Shown here: positions 22,020 through 29,468 of the stretch, piece after piece
Position numbering within the stretch: the stretch's first letter is position 1
How the letters are laid out: every line of letters begins with the position of its first letter
From: Myxococcales bacterium
GTDB taxonomy: Bacteria; Myxococcota; Polyangia; Polyangiales; Polyangiaceae
Length of the DNA stretch: 31,446 nt
Assembly (NCBI GenBank): GCA_003151595.1
Contig: PLXW01000038.1
Span: 31,364-62,809, forward strand
Reading direction: 5' to 3'
Program-made: the position numbers and the translations under genes
The notes under the pieces: generated by a model
What the model was told of the DNA's origin: nothing
Database searches by the model: none
Seen by the model: only the letters and a program-made list of their open reading frames with translations

Positions 22020-24029
22020 ATGGGCAGCAGCACCAAACCGGGCGACACCAAGGTCGCGCAAGCTCAGACGCTCCTCTCGGGCGATCGCTTCCACACCGAT
22101 CCGAAGGAGCTGGCGCACGCCAACACCGAGATCGCGAGCGCTGACACGGGCGCGTCGAATCCAGCGGTGGTGCGGCTCGCCGAAGCGCAGCTCGAGGACG
22201 ACGGGTTCGAGAGCCGCTACGAAGGGACGTCGGTGCTGGGGCAAGGGGGCATGGGCGAGGTGCGCGTGTGCCGCGATCGGCGCATCGGGCGCGAGGTGGC
22301 GCTGAAGGTGGTGCACGAGAAGTACGCCGCGCGGTTCGACATGAAGGAGCGCTTCCTTCGCGAGGCGCGCGTGCAGGGGCAGCTCGAGCACCCGTCGATC
22401 GTGCCGGTGTACGACCTGGCGCGCGGACCGAACGGCGAGCCGTACTTCACGATGAAGCGCGTGCGCGGCAACACGCTGGAGAAGATCATCGAGGCGCTGA
22501 AGGCCGGCGACGAAGAGGCGAGGAAGAAGTACTCGCCGCGAAAGCTGCTCGCGGCCGTCACGAGCGTCTGCCTGGCGCTCGACTTCGTGCACGGGCGCGG
22601 CGTGGTGCACCGCGACCTGAAGCCGTCGAACATCATGCTCGGCGACTTCGGCGAGGTGTACCTGCTCGACTGGGGGCTCGCGAAGATCCTGGGGACGAGC
22701 GAGACGTTCGAGACGGAAGCCCACACCGACTCGTCGCAAGAGCGGGTGACGTCGGCGCCGTCGGTGCTCACGTCGGCCGGGACGCTGCTGGGGACGCCGG
22801 GGTACATGCCGCGCGAGCAGCTGGTGGGGCACCTCGTCGAGGTCGATGCGCGCGTGGACGTCTATGCGCTCGGCGCGATCTTGTTCGAGCTGCTCACGTA
22901 CGAGCGGCTGCACGTGGGCACGACGCTGCAAGACGTGCTGCGCTCGACGATGAACGGGGCCGACTCGCGCGCCTCGGTGCGCGCGCCGGCGCGTGAGGTG
23001 CCGCCGGAGCTGGAGGCGATCTGCGTGAAGGCGACGGCGACGACGCCGGGCGAAAGGTACGCGAGCGCGCGCGAGATGAGCGACGCGATCGAGCGGTACC
23101 TCGACGGCGATCGCGACATCCAGCAGCGCCGCGAGATGGCGGTGCGCCACGCCGAGGCCGCCGAGGCCGCCGCCGCGAGCGCGCTCGGGAGCGACGGCGC
23201 GCCAGCCGAAGCGTCGCGACGAACGGCGATGCGCGAGTTCAGCCGCGCCCTCGCGCTCGACCCGGAGAACCCGGCGACGATGCGGGCGATGGTTCGCCTC
23301 CTGATGCAGCCGCCGCGCGAGCTGCCGGCCGAAGTGAAGCGGGAGCTCGAGCAGCTCTCGCGCGACCAGGTGCGCCTCGGCGGGAAGACCGGCGGGCTCG
23401 CGTACCTGAGCATCAACCTCTACATCCCGATCCTCTACATGATGGGGATTCGCAGCCCGTGGATGTGGGTGACGTACGCGATCGCCGTGCTCACGAGCAT
23501 CGTGAGCCTCGGGATCTCGCGCATGAGGGCGCCGCGGACGCGCCACGCGATGGCTGTGTTCGCGCTCAGCCTGATCAGCGTGGGGTTCATGGCGGCGACG
23601 TTCGGTCCGTTCGTGATCGTGCCCGCAGTCGCGGTGACGAGCGCGCTCGTGTTCTCGACGACGAACGATCGCTCGCTGCGCTACGTGATCATCACGGTGG
23701 CGGCGATGGCGGTGCTGGTGCCGTACCTGCTGGAGCTCGCCGGAGTGATCCCGCCGTCGATGCGCTTCACGCCCGAGGGGCTGCTCCTGTTGCCGCGCGT
23801 GGTGTGGTTCCCGCCGTTCTGGTCGCAGGTGTTCTTGCTGGTGTCGAACGTGGCGCTGGTGGTGACGGCGGGGCTGGTGCTGGCGCCGTTCCGGAACGAG
23901 CTCGATGAAGCGCAGCGGCGCATACGCCTCCTGGCGTGGCACCTGCGGCAGCTCGTGCCGAGCGACGCGGTGGAGACCGCGCCAGCGTCGAGCCAATCGC
24001 AAGCGAAAGCGAAAGCGAGGCGCTCGTGA
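22020..24029 (+). CDS. Membrane Ser/Thr protein kinase (Hanks type)
   Basis: This 669-residue kinase has its catalytic domain at about residues 67-362: glycine loop GQGGMG (74-79), ATP Lys96 in VALKVV, HRDLKPSN with catalytic Asp199, and metal-binding DWG at 217-219 in place of DFG. The activation segment ends GTPGYMPREQ where MAPEQ is usual. A helical, TPR-like stretch follows (REFSRALALDPENPATMRAMVRLL, about 400-430). Then come six hydrophobic segments (about 464-478, 480-500, 510-528, 529-545, 553-573 and 602-622), so the kinase faces the cytoplasm and the sensor part is the membrane domain. An Ala/Lys tail, partly hexamer-coded, ends the protein. Its TGA overlaps the GTG of the methyltransferase by 4 bases. 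Confidence 0.93.
   Translation: MGSSTKPGDTKVAQAQTLLSGDRFHTDPKELAHANTEIASADTGASNPAVVRLAEAQLEDDGFESRYEGTSVLGQGGMGEVRVCRDRRIGREVALKVVHEKYAARFDMKERFLREARVQGQLEHPSIVPVYDLARGPNGEPYFTMKRVRGNTLEKIIEALKAGDEEARKKYSPRKLLAAVTSVCLALDFVHGRGVVHRDLKPSNIMLGDFGEVYLLDWGLAKILGTSETFETEAHTDSSQERVTSAPSVLTSAGTLLGTPGYMPREQLVGHLVEVDARVDVYALGAILFELLTYERLHVGTTLQDVLRSTMNGADSRASVRAPAREVPPELEAICVKATATTPGERYASAREMSDAIERYLDGDRDIQQRREMAVRHAEAAEAAAASALGSDGAPAEASRRTAMREFSRALALDPENPATMRAMVRLLMQPPRELPAEVKRELEQLSRDQVRLGGKTGGLAYLSINLYIPILYMMGIRSPWMWVTYAIAVLTSIVSLGISRMRAPRTRHAMAVFALSLISVGFMAATFGPFVIVPAVAVTSALVFSTTNDRSLRYVIITVAAMAVLVPYLLELAGVIPPSMRFTPEGLLLLPRVVWFPPFWSQVFLLVSNVALVVTAGLVLAPFRNELDEAQRRIRLLAWHLRQLVPSDAVETAPASSQSQAKAKARRS
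23995..24020 (+). repeat. Short GCGAAA/GCAAGC hexamer run at kinase 3' end
   Basis: TCGCAAGCGAAAGCGAAAGCGAGG near the kinase stop encodes QAKAKARR. It is related in period and purine bias to the GCGAAC/GCGAGC arrays elsewhere in the window, but short. Confidence 0.5.
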
Positions 24030-25063
24030 GGTTCGGCGCGCAGCCGAGCAACCTCGTCGAGCGCGCGCTCGACTCGGCGAGCCTTCTCCCGACGCCGCTG
24101 GCCGACACGCTGATCGGGACGTGGCTGGTTCGGACGATCCTCGTCGCGAGCAAGCTGGGGATGTTCGACGCGCTCGAGGCTGGGCCGCTCACCGCGGAGC
24201 AAGTGGCGCGCGCGCAGGGGACCGACGCGCACGCGACCGAGAAGCTGCTGGGCGCGCTCGTCGGCGCGGGGTACGCGACGTGCGACGCGGAGATGCGCTT
24301 CGGGCTGACGCGCCTGTCGCGGCGGTGGATGCTCACGACGAGCCGGGCGTCGCTGCACGATCACATGCAGCTGATGTTCATCGCGTGGCGATGGGTCGAG
24401 TACTACGAAGAGTACGTGCGGACCGGAAAGCCGCTCGACGTGCATACCGACCTGAAGGGCGCGGAGTGGGACACGTACCAGCGCGGGATGCAGTCGATCG
24501 CGCGCGTGTCGGCGCCGGAGATCGCGGCGCGCACGCCCGTGCCGCGCGGGGCGACGGCGATGCTCGACGTGGGCGGGGCGCACGGGGCGTACTCGCTGGC
24601 GCTGTGCGCGCGGCACCGGAAGCTGCAGTCGACGATCCTCGACCTCCCCGAGGCGGTCGAGGCGTCGGCGAAGCTCCTTCCGCGCGGAGGGCGCGTGGTG
24701 CACCTCGCGGGGGACGCGCGGACGCACGACTACGGGACGGCGGCGTACGATCTGATCTTCGTCGCGAACCTCGTTCACCACTTCGACGACGCGACGAACC
24801 GCGATCTGATGCGCCGCTGGGAGCGCGCGCTCCGGCCCGGGGGTTACGTGGTGGTGCAGGAGATCGAGCGCTCGGATCCGCGCGACGCGCCGTCGCAGAT
24901 CGGCGCGCTGGGTGACCTGTACTTCGCGATGCTGAGCGACTCGGGGACGCTGGCGTTCTCGCAGATCGCGACGTGGCAAAGGGACGCGGGGCTGGCGCCG
25001 AAGAAGCCGGTGCGGATGTTCACGCTGCCGGGGACGGGGCAGCAGTCGGCGAAGAAGGGGTAG
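24026..25063 (+). CDS. SAM-dependent O-methyltransferase (PF00891-like), first of two
   Basis: This 345-residue protein begins at GTG 24026, overlapping the kinase stop. Residues 20-110 form the helical dimerisation/winged-helix domain (LLPTPLADTLIGTWLVRTILVASKLGMFDALEAGPLTAEQVA). The SAM motif is MLDVGGAHGAYS (179-190). The acidic-loop region (TILDLPEAVEASAK), the partner segment FVANLVHHFDDATN with a candidate catalytic His251 or His252, and RPGGYVVVQEIE follow. This is the small-molecule O-methyltransferase family (plant COMT/hydroxyindole type). The substrate is unknown, and no polyketide or peptide synthase is in the window. Coupling to a Ser/Thr kinase suggests joint expression. Confidence 0.88.
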   Translation: MRFGAQPSNLVERALDSASLLPTPLADTLIGTWLVRTILVASKLGMFDALEAGPLTAEQVARAQGTDAHATEKLLGALVGAGYATCDAEMRFGLTRLSRRWMLTTSRASLHDHMQLMFIAWRWVEYYEEYVRTGKPLDVHTDLKGAEWDTYQRGMQSIARVSAPEIAARTPVPRGATAMLDVGGAHGAYSLALCARHRKLQSTILDLPEAVEASAKLLPRGGRVVHLAGDARTHDYGTAAYDLIFVANLVHHFDDATNRDLMRRWERALRPGGYVVVQEIERSDPRDAPSQIGALGDLYFAMLSDSGTLAFSQIATWQRDAGLAPKKPVRMFTLPGTGQQSAKKG

Positions 25064-25116
25064 GCGGCGAGCCCTCCGCCGCACGCTGGAGGTTCACGCC
25101 AGGCCTCTCTCCCGCC

Positions 25117-25231
25117 CGCGAACCCTCACCCCCCAGCCCCCTCTCCCGCAAGGGGAGAGGGGGAGGAGCCAACGCGTGATCTCTCCTCCCCTCTCCCCTT
25201 GCGGGAGAGGGGCCGGGGGTGAGGGTTCGCG
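25117..25231. repeat. CCCCTCTCCC-type dispersed palindromic repeat, copy 2
   Basis: The outer arms CGCGAACCCTCACCCC and GGGGGTGAGGGTTCGCG are near-perfect complements. Inner arms CCCTCTCCCGCAAGGGGAGAGG and the 25-base core at 25188-25212 form nested stems. It lies between the O-methyltransferase stop and the convergent rhomboid-like gene. Confidence 0.85.
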
Positions 25232-25251
25232 GGAGAAGGGCGCACTCTACG

Positions 25252-25299
25252 GAGCACCCTGACGCGCGAGCACCCTGACGCGCGAGCACCCTGACGCGC
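25252..25299. repeat. 16-bp tandem repeat, three copies
   Basis: The unit GAGCACCCTGACGCGC is present three times without mismatch (25252, 25268, 25284). It ends 1 base before the stop of the minus-strand rhomboid-like gene (25301). It is purely intergenic. Confidence 0.9.
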
Positions 25300-25300
25300 G

Positions 25301-26104
25301 TCAGTGATTCCTCGCGTGCTCCAAACAAAGCGCGCGTGTCCCCCCGCTCGTCGCCTCCTTGCACTTCTCGCATCCACAAACGCGAATGTCCGTGCCGTCC
25401 ACTTCGCGCGCGCCGCAGATGGCGCACGCGCGCGCGTTGTTCCCGAGCGCTGCGGGCGGCGGGACCGAGGACGCGCGGCGCGCCGCCTGGCGCATTTGCA
25501 CGCGACTGCCGCGGGCGACGTACACGATGTGACCGGCGAAGAACAAAAGGTAGTTCGCGAGCGCGGCGATGATCGCGCCCTTCACGCCCCATCCCCCCTG
25601 GACGAACTCGTATGCAACGAACGCGAACGAGAGCCAGCCGAGCCACTTCATGCGAATCGGCAGGAAGAGGAAGAGGCGAATCTCGTAGTCGGGGAAGAGC
25701 GTCGCGAAGGCGAAGAGGAGCGAGTAGTTCAGGTACGTGTTCGCCTGCGGCATGCCGGTGATGATCGCGGCCACGGTCGTGCCGAGCATGCCGATCAAGT
25801 AGTAGGCGTTCAGCTTGAACGAGCCCCACTGCGCCTCGAGGCTCGAGCCGATCCAGTAGACCCAGTACAGCGAGATCAGGATCCAGAAGAGCGACGTGGC
25901 CTGCGGAATGAAGAGATACGTGACGAGGCGCCACACTTGCCCCTCACGGACGGCGTGGATGTCGAGCGCGAGCAGCGCGAGGAACGCGGGGCGCACCTGG
26001 CTCAGAACGAAGACGATTCCCATCCCTCCCACGATGAACGCGGGGAGGTTTTCGATGGCGAGCTTGCCGAAGCGTCGCTCGAGGCGAGACAAGAGGCGAT
26101 CCAT
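25301..26104 (-). CDS. Rhomboid-like membrane protein with C-terminal Cys/His cluster
   Basis: This 267-residue protein has five to six membrane segments in rhomboid order: AFIVGGMGIVFVLSQV, LVTYLFIPQATSLFWILISLYWVYWIG, LEAQWGSFKLNAYYLIGMLGTTVAAIITG (the rhomboid GNxLE...G loop reads GSSLEAQWG), SLLFAFATLF, IRMKWLGWLSFAFVAYEF, and AIIAALANYLLFFAGHIVYVA. The GxSG nucleophile motif is replaced (NYSL, Ser128) and no His is found in the last helix, so it is probably not a protease. The last 45 residues hold CAIC, CGCEKC, CLEH and a final His (Cys227, 230, 243, 245, 248, 260; His263, 267), a likely zinc site. It is comparable to derlin/UBAC2-like rhomboid pseudoproteases. It is divergent from the SDR at 26174. 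Confidence 0.82.
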   Translation of the reverse strand: MDRLLSRLERRFGKLAIENLPAFIVGGMGIVFVLSQVRPAFLALLALDIHAVREGQVWRLVTYLFIPQATSLFWILISLYWVYWIGSSLEAQWGSFKLNAYYLIGMLGTTVAAIITGMPQANTYLNYSLLFAFATLFPDYEIRLFLFLPIRMKWLGWLSFAFVAYEFVQGGWGVKGAIIAALANYLLFFAGHIVYVARGSRVQMRQAARRASSVPPPAALGNNARACAICGAREVDGTDIRVCGCEKCKEATSGGTRALCLEHARNH

Positions 26105-26173
26105 GGGGAAGGCGAATCTACTTTCGATCGGGAGGCGGATGCGGCCTATTCGAGCGCGAGGAGCGTGAGCGCC

Positions 26174-26983
26174 ATGGACTGGAACGGCAAGGTCGCGATC
26201 GTGACGGGGGCGTCGAGCGGGATCGGGTTGTCGGTCGCGCGGAAGATGGTCGCTCGCGGCGCGAAAGTGGCGCTGGTGGCGCGAACGAAGGACAAGCTCG
26301 AAGCGATCGCGAGCGATCTCGGGAAAGAGCGCGCGGTCGCGTTTCCTCTCGATGTGAAGGACCGCGGGGGGTTGGATGCGCTGCCGGGGCGCGTGGTGGC
26401 GCGGTTCGGACGACTCGACGTGGTGGTGAACAACGCGGGGACGAACCATCGCGGATCGGTCGATGAGCGATCGGCGGCCGACCTGGTCGACATCATCGAG
26501 ACGAACCTGATCGCGCCGATCCTGCTGACGCGCGCGTCGCTCGTGCATCTGGAGCGCGGCGGGGTGGTGGTGAACGTGGCGAGCCTGGCGGGCAAAGTGC
26601 CGGTGCCGCACGAGGCGACGTACAGCGCATCGAAAGCGGGGCTGCGTGCGTTCTCGCGCGCGCTCGATCTCGAGCTGCACGAGCGTGGGGTACATTCGCG
26701 CAACGTGAACCCGGGGCCGGTGGACACCGGGTTCTTCGGGGAGATCGAGTCGGTGCCGAACCTGGTGTTCTCGCAGCCGATGAGCACGGCGGACGAAGTG
26801 GCGGACGCGGTGCTCCGCGCGGTGGAAGGCGACGCGCAAGAGATCGACGTGCCGGCGCTGAGCGGGAAGCTGGCGACGGTGGGGTATCTGTCGTCGCGGA
26901 TGTTCCGCGTGCTGCGGCCGGTGATGGAGAAGCGCGGGGCGGCGGCGAAGGCGAAGTACATCGCGAGCAAGCGAGGGCAGTGA
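26174..26983 (+). CDS. Short-chain dehydrogenase/reductase
   Basis: This 269-residue classical SDR has TGASSGIG (residues 11-18), ART after beta-2 (suggesting NADP), NNAG (86-89), catalytic Ser137 (NVASLAG), and Tyr150/Lys154 (TYSASK). The NPGPVDTGFF segment and a hydrophobic C-terminal part (LSSRMFRVLRPVMEKRG) resemble DltE/SDR family membrane-associated reductases. AGGAG lies about 12 bases before the ATG. The stop overlaps the next methyltransferase start by 4 bases, which suggests both act on the same product. Confidence 0.92.
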   Translation: MDWNGKVAIVTGASSGIGLSVARKMVARGAKVALVARTKDKLEAIASDLGKERAVAFPLDVKDRGGLDALPGRVVARFGRLDVVVNNAGTNHRGSVDERSAADLVDIIETNLIAPILLTRASLVHLERGGVVVNVASLAGKVPVPHEATYSASKAGLRAFSRALDLELHERGVHSRNVNPGPVDTGFFGEIESVPNLVFSQPMSTADEVADAVLRAVEGDAQEIDVPALSGKLATVGYLSSRMFRVLRPVMEKRGAAAKAKYIASKRGQ

Positions 26984-28086
26984 AGGTGCGTTCCGTCGAG
27001 CTGCCGTCCGCGCCGAACCGCTTCGCAACGATGGCGGGGCTGGCGCTGTTCACGATGCTTCAGCGCGCGGCCGAGGCGATCATTCCCGCGCCGCTGGCGA
27101 TGATGCTCCGGATCTCCGGATTCTGGCAGACGCAGCTCATTCACGTGGCGGCGCGCCTCGACATCGCGGACCGCGTCGCGAAAGAGCCGAAGACGGCGGC
27201 GCAGCTGGCGAAGGAGACGGGGGCGAACGAAGACGCGCTTCACCGGACGCTGCGCGCGCTGGCGGCGTTCGGGGTGTTCACGATGGACTCGGAAGGGCGC
27301 GTGGCGAACAACCGGCTGTCGGAGACGCTCCGCAAGGGGGGCGTGGCGTCGATGCGCGACGTGGCCGAGCACTTCGGGTCGCGCGCGAACATCGAAGCGT
27401 GGGGCGACTTCGAGCGCACGGTGATGTTCGGGGAGCCGGGGTTTCCGCGCGTGCACGGGATGTCGATGTGGAACTGGTTCGCGGCGCACGCCGACGAGTC
27501 GCGCGCGTTCGCCGGGACGATGACCAGCTTGACGGAGCAAGACGCGCCGGCGATCGCGGCGGGGTACGCGTGGGATCGGCACGCGCGGATCTGCGACGTG
27601 GCGGGTGGGCGGGGGACGCTGCTCGCGGAGATCCTGGTTCAACACAAGAAGACGCGCGGCGTGCTCTTCGACGAAGCGCACGTGCTCGACGTGGCGGCGC
27701 CTTATTTGACGGCGCGGGGAGTGGAGGCGCGCGTGGAGCGCGTGGCGGGGAGCTTCTTCACGAGCGTGCCCGAGGGGTGCGACGCGTATCTGGTGAAAGA
27801 CATCCTCCACAACTGGGACGACGCGCGCGCGCTGACGATCCTCTCGAACGTGCGGCGCGCGATGAAGCCGGGAGCGACGCTGCTCGTGTGCGAGATCCTG
27901 GTGGAGAAGTTCTCGACGTTTCTTCCGGGGCCGCTCATCGACGTTCAAGTGATGAACGTGTGCGACGGAGGGAGGCAGCGGAGCGAGGGGGAGATCGCGG
28001 GGTTGCTAGGGCAGGCGGGGCTGGGGATGAAGCGGGTGCATGTGACGGCGAGTCCGATTTCGATCGTCGAGGTGGAGGCGAAGTGA
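26980..28086 (+). CDS. SAM-dependent O-methyltransferase (PF00891-like), second of two
   Basis: This 368-residue protein starts at GTG 26980, overlapping the SDR stop (GTGA); ATG 27031 is an alternative. The N-terminal helical domain (LMMLRISGFWQTQLIHVAARLDIADRV-like, AAQLAKETGANEDALHRTLRALAAFGVF) is typical. The SAM motif is CDVAGGRGTLLAEIL (205-219). YLVKDILHNWDD (His277 as the likely base) and MKPGATLLVCEILVE complete the hydroxyindole/COMT pattern. It is clearly of the same family as the 24026 gene, though diverged. The pair SDR plus O-methyltransferase suggests tailoring of a small molecule or lipid. Confidence 0.9.
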   Translation: MKVRSVELPSAPNRFATMAGLALFTMLQRAAEAIIPAPLAMMLRISGFWQTQLIHVAARLDIADRVAKEPKTAAQLAKETGANEDALHRTLRALAAFGVFTMDSEGRVANNRLSETLRKGGVASMRDVAEHFGSRANIEAWGDFERTVMFGEPGFPRVHGMSMWNWFAAHADESRAFAGTMTSLTEQDAPAIAAGYAWDRHARICDVAGGRGTLLAEILVQHKKTRGVLFDEAHVLDVAAPYLTARGVEARVERVAGSFFTSVPEGCDAYLVKDILHNWDDARALTILSNVRRAMKPGATLLVCEILVEKFSTFLPGPLIDVQVMNVCDGGRQRSEGEIAGLLGQAGLGMKRVHVTASPISIVEVEAK

Positions 28087-28133
28087 GGGAGAGCGAGAGC
28101 GAGAGCGAGAGCGAGAGAGAGAGCGAGAGGGAG
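28086..28133 (+). repeat. GAGAGC hexamer repeat after O-methyltransferase stop
   Basis: About seven units of GAGAGC, with a GAGAGAGAGA interruption, begin right at the stop codon of the methyltransferase. The strand is strongly purine-rich. It is similar in period and bias to the coding-strand GCGAAC/GCGAGC arrays in this window. Confidence 0.85.
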
Positions 28134-28147
28134 ACTCCGGCGCGATC

Positions 28148-28279
28148 GCCCGGCACCGGTCTCGGTGCTCGGGAGGGCGGGCCCCTCCGCAAGTCGGCAC
28201 CGAACTAGGTTCGCGAATTATTTCTGCCTCCGCAGGCGGATCCTCCCGCCCTCCCTGCGCTCCGAGACCGGCGCCGGGC
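28148..28279. repeat. Imperfect long inverted repeat, about 132 bp
   Basis: The left arm 28148-28181 (begins GCCCGGCACCGGTCTCGG) and right arm 28245-28279 (ends GAGACCGGCGCCGGGC) are complementary over about 33 bases with few mismatches. The roughly 63-base centre is AT-richer and holds a small CCTCCGCAGG-type stem. It could be a non-autonomous mobile element or a structured terminator between the methyltransferase and the convergent coiled-coil gene. No flanking target duplication is obvious. Confidence 0.65.
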
Positions 28280-28305
28280 TATGGGGGAACGCGAGAGGGA
28301 GCGAG

Positions 28306-28623
28306 CTATGCGCGCTTCTTCAGATCTTCGATGTCGCGCTCGCAGCGTTCGACGCGGGGACGGAGATCGCCTTGGGCGCGGAGAACGCCGGTGAGCTCGC
28401 GGACGGTGCCGGCGAGATCGGCGATCGCCGTGGACGTGCGGATCTCGGACTCCACGATGCGCCGAGAGAGCTCCTCGCGGAGGCCATCGACCCGCACGTT
28501 CGTTCCATCGAGGCGGGCGTTCGTTTCATCGAGGCGGGCGTTCGTCGCATCGATGCGGGCGTTCGTCCCCTTCACTTCCTCGCGGATGCCCTTGAGGATC
28601 TCGATCGTCAGGCTCGACTCCAT
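28306..28623 (-). CDS. Heptad-repeat coiled-coil protein, unknown function
   Basis: This 105-residue protein begins MESSLTIEILKGIREEV. Residues 20-47 are four near-identical heptads of the type TNARLDE, giving a strong coiled coil. The helical part LSRRIVESEIRTSTAIADLAGTVRELTGVL and a charged end RVERCERDIEDLKKRA continue it. The DNA carries matching 21-bp tandem units. GGAGGTG 6 bases before the ATG fixes the start. It lies 61 bases after the ImmA-like gene on the same strand and could belong to that transcript. Partner and role are unknown. Confidence 0.72.
   Translation of the reverse strand: MESSLTIEILKGIREEVKGTNARIDATNARLDETNARLDGTNVRVDGLREELSRRIVESEIRTSTAIADLAGTVRELTGVLRAQGDLRPRVERCERDIEDLKKRA
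28498..28560 (-). repeat. 21-bp tandem repeat, three full copies, inside coiled-coil gene
   Basis: The units start at 28498, 28519 and 28540 with the plus-strand pattern GTTCGTnnCATCGAGGCGGGC; a fourth, partial unit begins at 28561. Each unit encodes one heptad of the coiled coil, so unit changes would alter the coil by whole heptads. Confidence 0.85.
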
Positions 28624-28629
28624 CTCGTT

Positions 28630-28636
28630 CACCTCC
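28630..28636 (-). promoter_or_regulatory. Shine-Dalgarno GGAGGTG for coiled-coil gene
   Basis: GGAGGTG on the minus strand, 6 bases before the ATG (AACGAG spacer), selects the 105-residue start over longer upstream frames. Confidence 0.8.
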
Positions 28637-28684
28637 GAAGTATGACACGCGACTGAGCAACGCGCGGGCCAGCACGGGATGGTG

Positions 28685-29461
28685 TTACGCGTGCGAGAGC
28701 CACGTGAGGACGGGGCCACCGGGCGCGCCGTCGCCGAGCGGGACGCACTCTTCGAGGATCGGGAGGCTTCCCCACGCGGCGTCGTGAAGGCGCGCGCCGC
28801 CGGCACCGCCGAGGCGATGCATCTCGAGAGCGAGCGTCCCCTCTTCGAGCGCACGTCGCGCGAAGGCGACGCCGCGGAAGGCTTCGGAGCGAATGGCGCG
28901 ACGGATGACGCCGCCGCGTGACTCGACGAACGCGCAGCCGGTGTGGGCGAGCTGGGCCCAGCGTTGAGCAGCGACAGTGAGGGAGACATCGAACGATCGC
29001 GCGAGGGCGCCGACGGCGTCGAGCGTGGGGTGGGCGTCGCGGCAGAGGGGCTCGGCGAGCGATCGCGGGACGAGGATCTCGGACGCGAAGAGGTTGGCTT
29101 CGCGCTCCACGGCGAACTCGCGCTCGGACGAACGAGGCGCGCCGTGGATGCGGGCGATGGCGTCGTAGTCGGCGTGCATCAGGTGATGCGCGAGCTCGTG
29201 GGCGATCGAGAAGCGCGCGCGAGGGGTGTCGCGGGCGCCGAGGGCGATGGCGAGGATGGCCTTGTCGCCGGCTCGGACGACGCGCGCGTCGGCGCTTCCG
29301 GTGGGGCGATAGAGGACGCGCGCGCCGCAGTGCCAGGCCATGAGATCGATCGCGATCTCGTGCGGGGCCTGGATGCCGAAGCGGGCGTGGAGGGCGCGCG
29401 CGAGAGCTACGGGATCGGGGCGCGCGTCGGCGACGGACGCTCCGGTGGACGGTTGGTTCAT
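28685..29461 (-). CDS. ImmA/IrrE family metallo-endopeptidase
   Basis: This 258-residue protein has the ImmA/IrrE (COG2856, DUF955) peptidase domain: PRARFSIAHELAHHLMH has the zinc motif HELAH (residues 88-92) and the third ligand is Glu121 in EREANLFASEILVP. Upstream are the typical helical segment (DPVALARALHARFGIQAPHEIAIDLMAWHCGARVLY) and strand DKAILAI. Family members such as Deinococcus IrrE and Bacillus ImmA cleave a repressor in response to DNA damage or cell signals. The about 110-residue C-terminal part (SFDVSLTVAAQRWAQLAHTGCAFVE... VLTWLSHA) follows the common layout of the longer subgroup. It lies 7 bases after the 152-aa gene, in one operon with the sigma-like gene. The true substrate is unknown. 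Confidence 0.93.
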   Translation of the reverse strand: MNQPSTGASVADARPDPVALARALHARFGIQAPHEIAIDLMAWHCGARVLYRPTGSADARVVRAGDKAILAIALGARDTPRARFSIAHELAHHLMHADYDAIARIHGAPRSSEREFAVEREANLFASEILVPRSLAEPLCRDAHPTLDAVGALARSFDVSLTVAAQRWAQLAHTGCAFVESRGGVIRRAIRSEAFRGVAFARRALEEGTLALEMHRLGGAGGARLHDAAWGSLPILEECVPLGDGAPGGPVLTWLSHA

Positions 29462-29468
29462 GCGCGCG

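Noticed and set aside
25117..25299. Possible CRISPR or insertion sequence
   Set aside because: Nested palindrome plus 16-bp contiguous tandem units, no spacers, no transposase and no target duplication.
24026..28086. Secondary-metabolite biosynthetic cluster
   Set aside because: O-methyltransferases and an SDR are present, but no polyketide, peptide or terpene synthase, carrier protein or transporter is found in the window.
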